Shown here: positions 26,723-34,526 of the stretch, piece by piece
Numbering within the stretch: the stretch's first letter is position 1
Layout of the letters: every line of letters starts with the position of its first letter
Source of the DNA: AP-15 sp963762575
Lineage (GTDB): Bacteria > Pseudomonadota > Alphaproteobacteria > ATCC43930 > CGMCC-115725
Direction of reading: 5' to 3'
DNA: 64,000 nt
Assembly (NCBI GenBank): GCA_963762575.1
Contig: CAVXLL010000002.1
Location: 124,001 to 188,000 of the forward strand
The notes under the pieces: generated by a model
What the model was told of the DNA's origin: nothing
What the model saw: only the letters and a program-made list of their open reading frames with translations
Databases searched by the model: none
Program-made: the position numbers and the translations under genes

Positions 26723-27803
26723 TCACCGAACTTTTTGTTCATTGACGCGCGTCGCTGTGGACGGGTCGTTGCGGTCGTCCCGCCAGGTTGGGTGATTGAA
26801 GTGAATCACGAAGTCACCATTGTAGGAGGCGACTGCTTCTTCAAACACCAGTCGTCCAATACGTGTCCAGTTGCCGAACCGGCGCCGCTGGAAGAACGTG
26901 GGGCCGTGCGTCGAACCCTGGTCCGTCACCTCGATAAGAAAAGTCAGGCTGCGCTTTGGGCTGGGCTCACCTCGATCATGAATTTGCGCCATGATCTCGT
27001 CGCGAAAATCCAATGCGCGACCCGGAATCCGCGGCTGGACGGGATCGACCAGCAGCCGCATGAAGGTCGGCGCTCGGGTTGGTTCGCCATCCGCTTTTCC
27101 CAATTCGGCAATCTGATAGAGCTGTCGCTGCGTGGGTTCCTTGTCGGTCTGATTGAACAGAATGGATTCGACGAGCAGTATCGGCGTGCCGAGCCCGCGG
27201 CGCCAGCTCGTGGTATTGGGCGCGTTACGTAGCTCGGCGTCATTGATGTAGTCAGTCCGCTCACCACCGAGATCTTGCTGGGTGATGAAGTTGGCGGTGC
27301 GGAGGGGCTCGCCGTGGGCCGGGTCGACGGTGGGGAACAGCTTGCCAACAAGCGCCAAGGATCGTTCCCGGCCGCGCCGGGTCTCTTTGCAGCAAGTGGA
27401 GTAGCGCCCGACCGCCAGCGCTCGACTGCCCGTTCGAAAATAGCCGGAATAGGGAGTTCTGTTCGGATATTTCCCACATGCCCGTCAGGCATATGCCGTT
27501 GGGATGAATGATCCGCCGGAAGCCTTTACGATCAGTGCCCCAGCGCAGATCGGCGTTAGAATCGACGGCTCTCGCGACCGCCTGCCGAAAAAAGTATGGC
27601 GGACCGAACGGCAGCGCCCCTCGCAGCACGCTCGACAACGTGACGTCATATACGGGAAGCGGCGGTTCGCCGGGACCACCCCATACCTTCTGATAAGGGT
27701 TGGCGAATATGGCATCGCGCACTTCGGAGAATCGCGATCCCCGGTAGCCACGGTCTTCTTCGGTTACCTGCTCTGCTCCGAAATCTGTGGGATTCATCCC
27801 CAC
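26723..27803 (-). pseudogene. Large hypothetical protein (possibly heme-catalase-fold), one frameshift
   Basis: Two overlapping frames make one protein of about 360 residues. The first runs from 27803 (MGMNPTDFGAEQVTEEDRGY) to GMWEISEQNS. Deleting one base in the GGG run at 27452-27454 leads into YSGYFRTGSRALAVGRYSTC, then RSLALVGKLFPTVDPAHGEP and PLRTANFITQQDLGGERTDY, and on to the stop at 26723. The blocks YSGYF..GSRAL..RYS and KLFPT..TANF recall conserved hypothetical proteins loosely related to heme catalases, but I cannot confirm a heme ligand. Everything downstream of the slip stays open for over 220 codons, so this is either a very young mutation or an assembly indel. Confidence 0.55.
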
Positions 27804-27895
27804 CGGCCTTTACGTGAAGTAGTTCGGCGAACGGCTAGCTTGCCGGAACGGGCCTATTGCGCAAGGTTGTGCGAGGAACCCGGGAGGAGACTGCC

Positions 27896-28960
27896 ATGCC
27901 TGCATCGTTTGAAAAGCATCGCGCACAACTCAAAGCCATCCTCCTGGCCTGGGGCATGCCTGAGGACAATGCGGAGGCGACTGCCGACATCCTCGGCTGG
28001 GCGGATCTCCATGGCGTCGACAGCCACGGCATCTCGATGATCCCGGGCTACGACCGCCTGCGCCGTAGCGGGCGCGCCAACATGCAGGCGCGGCCGCGGA
28101 TAATCAAGGAAACCCCGGTCACGGCATTGGTGGACGGCGATGGCGGTCTCGGCCATGTGCCGGGGCATTTTGCGATGCAGGTGGCGATCGACAAGGCCAA
28201 GCAATCCGGCATCGCGATCGCCGCGGTGCGTAACTCGGCTCATTTTGGCGCTACCGGCTATTATACCTTGATGGCCGCGAAAGAAGGCCTGATCGGCATG
28301 GCGTGCACCAGCGCGTCGAGCGTCCAGGTGGCGCCGACCTTTGGCAAGGAAGCAAAGCTCGGCACCGATCCTTGGTCTTTCGCCGCTCCGACGGCGGATG
28401 GGCGGCCGTTTCTGCTCGACATGGCGACGACGACCGTGGCGGCGGGCCGCATCCGCAACAAGGCGAACGAGGGGCTCCCATGCCCGCCGGGCTGGGTGCT
28501 CGACAAGGACGGGCACCCCAGCACCGACCCCTTAGAGGCGCGCGAGAAGGGCGGCTTCCTGACCTCGCTCGGCGGTTCGCCAGAAAATTCGAGCTACAAG
28601 GGATACGGACTCGCAGTCATGGTCAACATCCTCGGCGCTTGCCTGTCGGGGGCGACCTTGATAACCGACCCGATGGCCGGCAAGCAGCCGCAGGGCAACG
28701 ACATCGGCCATTGCTTTTTTGCGATCGATCCGGGCGTGTTCCGCGACCGCGAGGAATTCACCGCTGACGTCACGCGGTTTTGCAATGACCTGCGGGCGAC
28801 AAAGCCCGTCGATCCGGCCCAGCCGGTCATGGTTGCCGGCGATCCGCAATGGAACAACGCGGCAAAGCGTATGCAAGAAGGCATCCCGGTCGGCCCGGGT
28901 CTGCTGAACCAGATACGGCAAATTGCTCAGGCCTGCGCGGCGCCCTGGCTGCTGGATTGA
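27896..28960 (+). CDS. Ldh family NAD(P)-dependent oxidoreductase (malate/L-lactate dehydrogenase type)
   Basis: A 354-residue protein from ATG 27896 behind GGGAGGAGA. The LDH2/YiaK/ComC-type fold is shown by LGWADLHGVDSHGISMIPGY, LVDGDGGLGHVPGHFAMQVA, VRNSAHFGATGYYTLMAA with the catalytic His, and SSYKGYGLAVMVNILGACLSG. It is unrelated to classical lactate dehydrogenase. Family members reduce or oxidise malate, sulfolactate, ureidoglycolate, 2,3-diketogulonate or delta1-piperideine-2-carboxylate. Neighbours give no pathway, so the substrate is open. GalM converges from the other strand 32 bases downstream. Confidence 0.88.
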   Translation: MPASFEKHRAQLKAILLAWGMPEDNAEATADILGWADLHGVDSHGISMIPGYDRLRRSGRANMQARPRIIKETPVTALVDGDGGLGHVPGHFAMQVAIDKAKQSGIAIAAVRNSAHFGATGYYTLMAAKEGLIGMACTSASSVQVAPTFGKEAKLGTDPWSFAAPTADGRPFLLDMATTTVAAGRIRNKANEGLPCPPGWVLDKDGHPSTDPLEAREKGGFLTSLGGSPENSSYKGYGLAVMVNILGACLSGATLITDPMAGKQPQGNDIGHCFFAIDPGVFRDREEFTADVTRFCNDLRATKPVDPAQPVMVAGDPQWNNAAKRMQEGIPVGPGLLNQIRQIAQACAAPWLLD

Positions 28961-28992
28961 GCGTTCAGATGGCGGCGCCGGCCCGCATTGCC

Positions 28993-30042
28993 TCAGTCCG
29001 TCGTGAAACGGTAGGCTATCACCTGTCGGTAAACGATTCCCGGTTGCAGCAGGGTGCTTGGGAATTCGGGCCGATTGGGTGCATCCGGGAACCCCTGCGG
29101 CTCGAGCGCAAATCCCGCGGACTGACGATAGGTGCCTCCGCGTCCGGCCACCGAGCCGGTCAGGTTGTTGCCGGTGTAGAATTGCGTTCCCGGCTGCGTG
29201 GTCAGGACCTCGAGCGCCCGCCCGCTCTGCGCCTCATGTACAAGCGCCGCAACCCTTAGGTGATCACCGGGGCCCTCGCCCAGGACAAAATAATGATCAT
29301 AGCCTTTGCCGATGAGCAGTTGCGGATCAGCGCGCCAAATTCGGGGGCCGATCACGGTCGGCTGGCGAAGGTCGAAAACAGTACCGTCGACGGGCCGGAT
29401 CTCGCCGGTCGGAATTTGATGCCGGTCTGTCGGAAGGAACGCATTGGCCGCGATCGCTATCTCGTGTCCGAGAATGTGGCCGGCAGAAACACCGGCCAAA
29501 TTGAAATAGGGATGAGCGCTGAGGCTGACCGGACTGGGTTTGCTGGTTACCGCCTCCAGTGACAGCCGAAGCGTGTTCTGCTCCACTGAGTACCGAGCTT
29601 TGACCGACAGCTCCCCCGGAAACCCCTGGTCGCCGTCGGGGCTGACCAGAGCCATGAACAAATGCGTGTCGCCGGCCTCGTCGACGCGCCAGAAAAGCTT
29701 GTCGAAGCCGTGCCGGCCGCCGTGCAAGGTCGCGTTTTCCTCGTTCTTCGATAAATCGTAGGTGCGCCCGTCCAGGGTGAAGGCGCCGCCGCTTATCCGG
29801 TTGGCGGTACGCCCGAGCAGTGCTCCAAAGGAACCCCCGGCAGACACGTAGTCCGAGACATCGTCGAACCCGAGCACCACATGGTCGTGCTTCCCCGCTC
29901 GGTCGGGGACCTCGATCGAGACAATGCGTCCGCCGAAATCGGTGATCCGAACTCGCATGATTTCGCTCGAGAGCGTGTACACCGCAGCGTCATGCCCCTC
30001 CGGTGTTCGGCCGAAGTTGTCCGGGCTTTTGGTAAATTTCAT
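28993..30042 (-). CDS. galM: Aldose 1-epimerase
   Basis: A 349-residue mutarotase from ATG 30042. Signature blocks are DFGGRIVSIEVPDRAGKHDH, LLGRTANRISGGAFTLDGR, NEENATLHGGRHGFDKLFWR (first catalytic His), VSLSAHPYFNLAG (second His, in the SLSxHxYFNL motif) and a C-terminal ALEPQGFPDAPNRPEFPS holding the catalytic Glu. It interconverts alpha and beta anomers of glucose or galactose. A 7-base inverted repeat, GAACAGG/CCTGTTC, lies at 30079-30104 in its leader and may be a regulator site. No sugar operon surrounds it. Confidence 0.92.
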   Translation of the reverse strand: MKFTKSPDNFGRTPEGHDAAVYTLSSEIMRVRITDFGGRIVSIEVPDRAGKHDHVVLGFDDVSDYVSAGGSFGALLGRTANRISGGAFTLDGRTYDLSKNEENATLHGGRHGFDKLFWRVDEAGDTHLFMALVSPDGDQGFPGELSVKARYSVEQNTLRLSLEAVTSKPSPVSLSAHPYFNLAGVSAGHILGHEIAIAANAFLPTDRHQIPTGEIRPVDGTVFDLRQPTVIGPRIWRADPQLLIGKGYDHYFVLGEGPGDHLRVAALVHEAQSGRALEVLTTQPGTQFYTGNNLTGSVAGRGGTYRQSAGFALEPQGFPDAPNRPEFPSTLLQPGIVYRQVIAYRFTTD

Positions 30043-30192
30043 CACACGTCTTCGCTTCCGAGTCCGCCACAGAAGATTAGAACAGGGACATTTCCAAACC
30101 TGTTCCCAACGCAATCCCAGAATGGCTTGTTGATTTAAATAAATAATCTAAGTCATGAACATAGAGCTACCGTTGGATTTTTTAAAAAACTG

Positions 30193-30217
30193 CGAACCTT
30201 TTCGGGACAAGCCCGTT
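30193..30217 (+). promoter_or_regulatory. EcfG-like (general stress sigma) promoter, one mismatch
   Basis: CGAAC (30193-30197), 16 bases, CGTT (30214-30217). The alphaproteobacterial EcfG consensus is GGAAC-N16/17-CGTT, so only the first base of the -35 differs. The site ends 58 bases before the start of the repeat-bearing secreted-protein gene at 30276. The other two EcfG-like sites in this island are perfect. Confidence 0.45.
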
Positions 30218-30275
30218 TTGAGTGCAGCGTAGCCACACCGAGCAACGCTCGATCTGAATTTTTCACGAGGCTTCG

Positions 30276-30927
30276 ATGACATCAGGTTTAAAATCTGCCG
30301 CTCTCGCAAGCGTGCTCTTGTTGATAGGTGGATCCGCCGCCTGGGCTCAGACCTCCGGCTCGAATCCCGGGACTCAGACCCCTCGGGACTCAGACCCCCG
30401 GGACTCAGACCCCCGGGACTCAGACCCCCGGGACTGAGACCCCGGGACTGAGACCAACGTGACACCGGGCGCGCAATCGGGGTGGGGCCAGTCCTCGCCC
30501 GGTGGGAACATTTCGGCCGACACTCAGCAGAAAATTCGTCAGTCGCTCGCGCAGTCGGGTTTCAAGGACATTCGCATCGTGCCCGAAATCGTTCGTCGTC
30601 CGCGCGCAGGCGCCGGACGGCTCGCGCATCGTGATGCTGCTGAGCCCCGATCAAATATCCGAGATGGTCATGTCCAATGCAAACCAGGGTACGCAAGGCA
30701 ACAGCTCACAGCCGTTTGCCGGCCAGTCCAGTTCCCAGGCCGGCAACGGCAACGGGCTTAATATGACCCAGCAGCAGGCACAGCAGGAGTTGTCCCGTTA
30801 TGGGTACAGTAACATGCAAGACGTAACTCCGATGCGGGGTTGGGTGGCTGACGCGACGAAAAACGGTGAGCAGGTCCACGTAATGCTGTCGGACAACGGT
30901 CTGGTCGCCACCTTTCCGGGCCGGTAA
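30276..30927 (+). pseudogene. Secreted repeat protein, paralogue 1: interrupted by a stop in a tandem repeat and by a frameshift
   Basis: ATG 30276 encodes a clear signal peptide (MTSGLKSAALASVLLLIGGS, then AAWAQ). The next segment is a 15-base tandem repeat meant to encode PGTQT units, but its copies are 14 to 16 bases long, so the frame slips to PRDSD and meets TGA at 30435. The frame then returns (GTETNVTPGAQSGWGQSS) and is lost again near 30590, where one extra base separates GFKDIRIVPEI from FVVRAQAPDGSRIVMLLS. The C-terminal domain QELSRYGYSNMQDVTPMRGW...HVMLSDNGLVATFPGR is intact and matches the neighbour at 30981. Decay, slipped-strand switching or read error are all possible. Confidence 0.7.
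30366..30454 (+). repeat. Imperfect 15-base tandem repeat (CCCCGGGACTCAGAC)
   Basis: Six consecutive copies with lengths 14, 16, 15, 15, 15 and 14 bases. The last two carry GAG instead of CAG. Copy-length changes of one base are what slipped-strand mispairing inside C runs produces, and they decide whether the downstream gene is read. It lies right after the signal-peptide coding region of the gene at 30276. Confidence 0.9.
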
Positions 30928-30980
30928 TCCCGACCCGGCGCGGTGGGGGAATGTTCGTGCAACTCAGGAAGGATAACGCA

Positions 30981-31475
30981 ATGAACACAGCTTTGAAATG
31001 TGCCGCGTTCGCGAGCGCCTTGATGCTGATAGCTGGATCAGCAGCATGGGCTCAGAATTATTCGACGAGCGGAAACCCCGGCACCTCCGGCACCTATAGC
31101 CAGGGCTCTCAAGGCTACAACACAGGCACCCAGGGTTCCCAGGGTACGTACAACGCGAACCAGGGTACTTACGGGGCGAATCCGCGGACTTACGGCACGA
31201 ACCCGGGGACTTACGGAACGAACCAGGGTAGCTGGAACACCGGCATGGGCACCAGCACGCCATATACCGGGCAGACCTATTCCTCTGCCGGGTACGGGAC
31301 TGGCAACATCACGACTTACCAGGAAGCCGAGTCCCAGCTGAGCAGATACGGATACAGCAACGTCCAGGATCTGAGGGCGATGCAGGGCTGGTCGGCCGAT
31401 GCGATGAGAAACGGCCAGAGGGTTCACGTGCTCCTCGGCGAGAACGGCCTCGTGGCAACCTTCCCCGGACGATAA
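30981..31475 (+). CDS. Secreted low-complexity protein, paralogue 2 (intact)
   Basis: A 164-residue protein from ATG 30981 behind AGGAAGGA. Residues 1-25 (MNTALKCAAFASALMLIAGS, AAWAQ) form a signal peptide. Residues about 26-110 are Gly, Thr, Tyr, Asn and Gln rich, with repeated GTYGxN units. The C-terminal domain of about 50 residues (ESQLSRYGYSNVQDLRAMQG...VHVLLGENGLVATFPGR) matches the end of the preceding gene nearly block for block, so the pair is a tandem duplication. No enzyme motif. The fold of the C-terminal unit looks like a small periplasmic alpha/beta domain, which is a guess; export to the periplasm or surface is likely. Confidence 0.75.
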   Translation: MNTALKCAAFASALMLIAGSAAWAQNYSTSGNPGTSGTYSQGSQGYNTGTQGSQGTYNANQGTYGANPRTYGTNPGTYGTNQGSWNTGMGTSTPYTGQTYSSAGYGTGNITTYQEAESQLSRYGYSNVQDLRAMQGWSADAMRNGQRVHVLLGENGLVATFPGR

Positions 31476-31821
31476 CAATCAGTCTGCGAAGAAGGGAGCG
31501 GCCTCCGGCCGCTCCCCCTCTACTCGCCCCAGTTCGCGGCTAACGATCGAAGCGCAGCGCTCTGCGACCCCCGGCTGGGGCGCCGCGTTTCGCCACGGCC
31601 CATTTACCCAAAGGCAGTGCGCGTCGCACGCGATAACGCCCGGCCTGCAGAAATCGAGCTCGGCTTTGATCTCAGCGCCGTGAACCACCTCTCGCGCAGA
31701 TCCACTCGACGGCAGCGCACAGCGCGCTCACAAGAGGCCATGAGCCTTAGCCTCAGATTTGATGTTCATTCAGAGCATGTTGCGTTTAGGTCTGCGGCAT
31801 TGATGCCGGAATAAGCGTTCG

Positions 31822-31846
31822 GGAACGGGCAGTCTTTAACGACGTT
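31822..31846 (+). promoter_or_regulatory. EcfG-type promoter, perfect match
   Basis: GGAAC (31822-31826), 16 bases, CGTT (31843-31846) exactly fits the consensus for the alphaproteobacterial general-stress sigma factor EcfG. It lies 44 bases before the GTG start of the SYLF gene, a sensible leader length. EcfG itself and its PhyR-NepR regulators are not in this window. Confidence 0.7.
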
Positions 31847-31890
31847 AGACAGGTGAGTTGCAAACGCGACAGAGAATTAGGAGAGGTACC

Positions 31891-32589
31891 GTGAACAGGC
31901 TCTTTATTGCCACGACGCTTGCGCTAGCGATGGGCCTTCCGGCGGCCGCAGAGGTGCATGCGCAGACCGCAGTAGTTCCACCCCCGACGCAAAATCAGTC
32001 GGTAAAAAACGCGCCGAACGCCAGTCAGCTCGTCAGCGAGGCTACTAAGACAGTTCAGGAGATGAAGCGCGATCCTAAATTCGCGAATTACATGAGAGAG
32101 GCGAAAGGAATTTTCATCGTCCCCACGCTGGTCAAAGGCGCGTTTATTGTAGGCGGGCAGGGCGGCCAGGGCGTCCTTCTCGCCCATAACGGTGGGAAGT
32201 GGAGCGATCCGGCCTTCTTTACATTGGGGTCTGTTTCGATCGGGGCGCAGGCCGGTGGTGAAGCCGGTCCCGTCGCGTTCTTGCTGATGACCGACAAGGC
32301 TGTCAACGAGTTCACCGAAAACAACAACTTCTCACTGAACGCCAATGCCGGCCTGACCATCGTGACCTATTCGGCCCGCGGCCAGGCGGACGTCGGGAAG
32401 GGCGACATCATTCTATGGTCCAATGTTTCGGGCCTGGAAGCCGGCGTCAATGTCAGCGCGACCGATATCGTGCAGAACAGCAACGAGGACCGAAATTACT
32501 ACGGGCACCAGGTCAGCACCCGGCAAATTATTGACGGCCAGGTGCAAAACTCCGAGGCCGACCGGCTGCGGAACGAGCTGCCAGCATAA
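31891..32589 (+). CDS. SYLF (YSC84-like) lipid-binding protein, exported
   Basis: A 232-residue protein from GTG 31891, preceded by AGGAGAGG. A signal peptide (NRLFIATTLALAMGLPAAA) leads into the SYLF/Ysc84 domain: AKGIFIVPTLVKGAFIVGGQ, GGQGVLLAHNGGKWSDPAFF, GSVSIGAQAGGEAGPVAFLL and ARGQADVGKGDIILWSNVSG. The domain binds phosphoinositides in eukaryotes; bacterial forms are periplasmic or membrane-associated and poorly studied. A perfect EcfG promoter 44 bases upstream suggests induction under general stress. A ThDP enzyme gene follows after 77 bases containing a strong hairpin, so the two may share a transcript. Confidence 0.85.
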   Translation: MNRLFIATTLALAMGLPAAAEVHAQTAVVPPPTQNQSVKNAPNASQLVSEATKTVQEMKRDPKFANYMREAKGIFIVPTLVKGAFIVGGQGGQGVLLAHNGGKWSDPAFFTLGSVSIGAQAGGEAGPVAFLLMTDKAVNEFTENNNFSLNANAGLTIVTYSARGQADVGKGDIILWSNVSGLEAGVNVSATDIVQNSNEDRNYYGHQVSTRQIIDGQVQNSEADRLRNELPA

Positions 32590-32616
32590 CACGCCTACAA
32601 GAGCAGTGAACTGAGC

Positions 32617-32647
32617 CCCGGAATCGGATCGCGGATCCGCTTCCGGG
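32617..32647 (+). promoter_or_regulatory. Strong intercistronic hairpin
   Basis: CCCGGAA (32617-32623) and CGGATC (32625-32630) pair with GATCCG (32634-32639) and TTCCGGG (32641-32647), giving a 13-pair stem with one mismatch and a 3-base loop. No T run follows on the plus strand, so it is not a typical terminator. It could stabilise the upstream SYLF mRNA or lower expression of the downstream gene. Confidence 0.55.
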
Positions 32648-32666
32648 CCTTGTACGAGGTGGTGAT

Positions 32667-34458
32667 ATGGCAAAAACGGTAAGCGACTTTTTCTGGGAAC
32701 GGCTATCCGGCTGGGGCGTAAAGCGCATCTTTGGATTTCCCGGTGACGGGATCAACGGGCTCGTCGGGGCGCTCGACCGCGCTCGCGACAAGTTCAATTT
32801 CGTCCAGGTGCGGCATGAGGAGATGGCGGCCTTTATGGCGTGCGGTCACGCCAAATTCACCGGCGATATCGGCGTATGCCTGGCCACCTCCGGGCCCGGC
32901 GCCATCCACCTGCTGAATGGCCTCTACGACGCGCAGATGGATCATCAGCCGGTGCTGGCGATTGTCGGCCAGCAGGCGCGCACTGCGTTGGGTGGCCATT
33001 ACCAGCAAGAGGTCGATCTGGTCTCCCTGTTCAAGGATGTTGCCGGCGAATACGTCCATATGGCGACCGAGCCGGCGCAAGTCCGCCAGCTGATCGACCG
33101 CGCCGTGCGCATCGCCAAGGCCGAGCGCTGTGTCACTTGCATAATCATGCCGAACGACTTGCAGGAGATGGACGCTGTCGAGTTGCCACCGCAAAAACAC
33201 GGCGCCATCCTCACCGGCATTGGGTATGAAGCACCCGAAGTTATGCCGGCACAGAAAGATCTCGAACGCGCCGCCCGGGTGCTCAACGAGGGAAAAAAGG
33301 TGGCGATGCTGGTCGGGGCCGGGGCGCTGCACGCCACGGACGAGGTCATCGAGGCCGCCGACAAGCTCGGCGCCGGTGTCGCCAAGGCATTGCTCGGCAA
33401 AGCAGCCCTGCCTGACGAACTGCCATTCGTGACCGGCTCGATCGGGCTCCTCGGCACGCGGCCGAGTTACGAGATGATGACCGAGTGCGACACCCTCTTC
33501 ATGATCGGTTCGCGCTTTCCCTACACCGAATTCCTTCCCGAGGAAGGCCAAGCGCGCGGCGTCCAGATCGATCTCGATGCCCGCATGGTCAGCATGCGTT
33601 ACCCGATGGAGGTCAATTTGATCGGCGACAGCGCTGCGACCTTGCGCAAATTGCTGCCGCTGCTCGAACGCAAGCCGGACCGGTCCTGGCGCGAGACCAT
33701 CGAGAAAAATGTCAAGAGCTGGTGGGAGGTGCTCGAAGAACCGGGCGATGAACGACGCCAATCCGCTCAACCCGCAGCGCGTCTTCTGGGAATTGTCGCC
33801 CAAGCTGCCGGAGAACTGCATCATCGCTTGCGACACCGGCTCGGGCACCAACTGGTATGCGCGCGACGTCAAGATCCGCCGCGGTATGATGGCGTCGGTA
33901 TCGGGCTCGCTGGCGACGATGGGCCCGGGCATGCCTTACGCGATCGCGGCGAAATTCGCCTATCCCGACCGGGCCGTCTTGGCCCTCGTCGGCGATGGCG
34001 CGCTGCAGATGAACGGCATGAACGAACTGATTACGGTCTCGAAGTACTGGCGCGAGTGGAGCGATCCGAGGTTCATCGTCCTCGCTCTCAACAACCGCGA
34101 TCTCAACCAGGTGACCTGGGAAATGCGGGCGCAGGCCGGCGACCCGAAATTCGAGGCGTCGCAGGACGTGCCCGATTTCCGCTACTCCAAATACGCCGAG
34201 CAGCTCGGGTTCAAAGGCATTTTCGTCGACCGTCCCGATCAGCTCGCCCAAGCGTGGACGGATGCTTTCGCGGCTGATCGGCCGGTTGTGCTCGAGGCCT
34301 TCACCGATCCCGACGTGCCGCCGCTCCCGCCGCACATCTCATTGAAGCAGGCCCAGGCGTTCGCCTCGACTCTGATCAAAGGCGATCCCAGCGAGTGGCG
34401 AGTCATCAAGGATACTGCCAAGGAACTGGTCGCCGACCTGTTGCCCAGCCGGAGTTGA
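32667..34458 (+). pseudogene. Thiamine-diphosphate-dependent enzyme (pyruvate oxidase/acetolactate synthase-like), single frameshift
   Basis: ATG 32667 starts MAKTVSDFFWERLSGWGVKR, the PYR domain, with the catalytic Glu in QVRHEEMAAFMACGHAKFTG. The middle domain continues to SWWEVLEE. An extra C at 33741-33742 throws the frame; without it translation resumes as RAMNDANPLNPQRVFWELSP and gives the PP domain with the ThDP/Mg motif LALVGDGALQMNGMNELITV and NNRDLNQVTW. The restored protein would be about 597 residues, normal for this family (PoxB-like rather than IlvB). A rho-independent terminator follows at 34482. Both halves are fully conserved, so an assembly indel or a recent mutation is likely. 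The substrate is probably pyruvate or another 2-oxoacid. Confidence 0.8.
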
Positions 34459-34481
34459 CCAGAACACGGAGTGCGCTTCGC

Positions 34482-34520
34482 GGCGGTCAGGCTATTTAGA
34501 GAGCCTGACCGCCTTTTCTT
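34482..34520 (+). terminator. Intrinsic terminator after the ThDP enzyme gene
   Basis: GGCGGTCAGGCT (34482-34493) pairs perfectly with AGCCTGACCGCC (34502-34513) around an 8-base loop, followed by TTTTCTT. The T run is on the plus strand only, so it ends the plus-strand transcript and separates it from the convergent GH15 gene. Confidence 0.9.
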
Positions 34521-34526
34521 GAACGC

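Noticed and set aside
30366..30454. CRISPR array
   Set aside because: The repeats are contiguous 15-base units with no spacers and lie within a gene.
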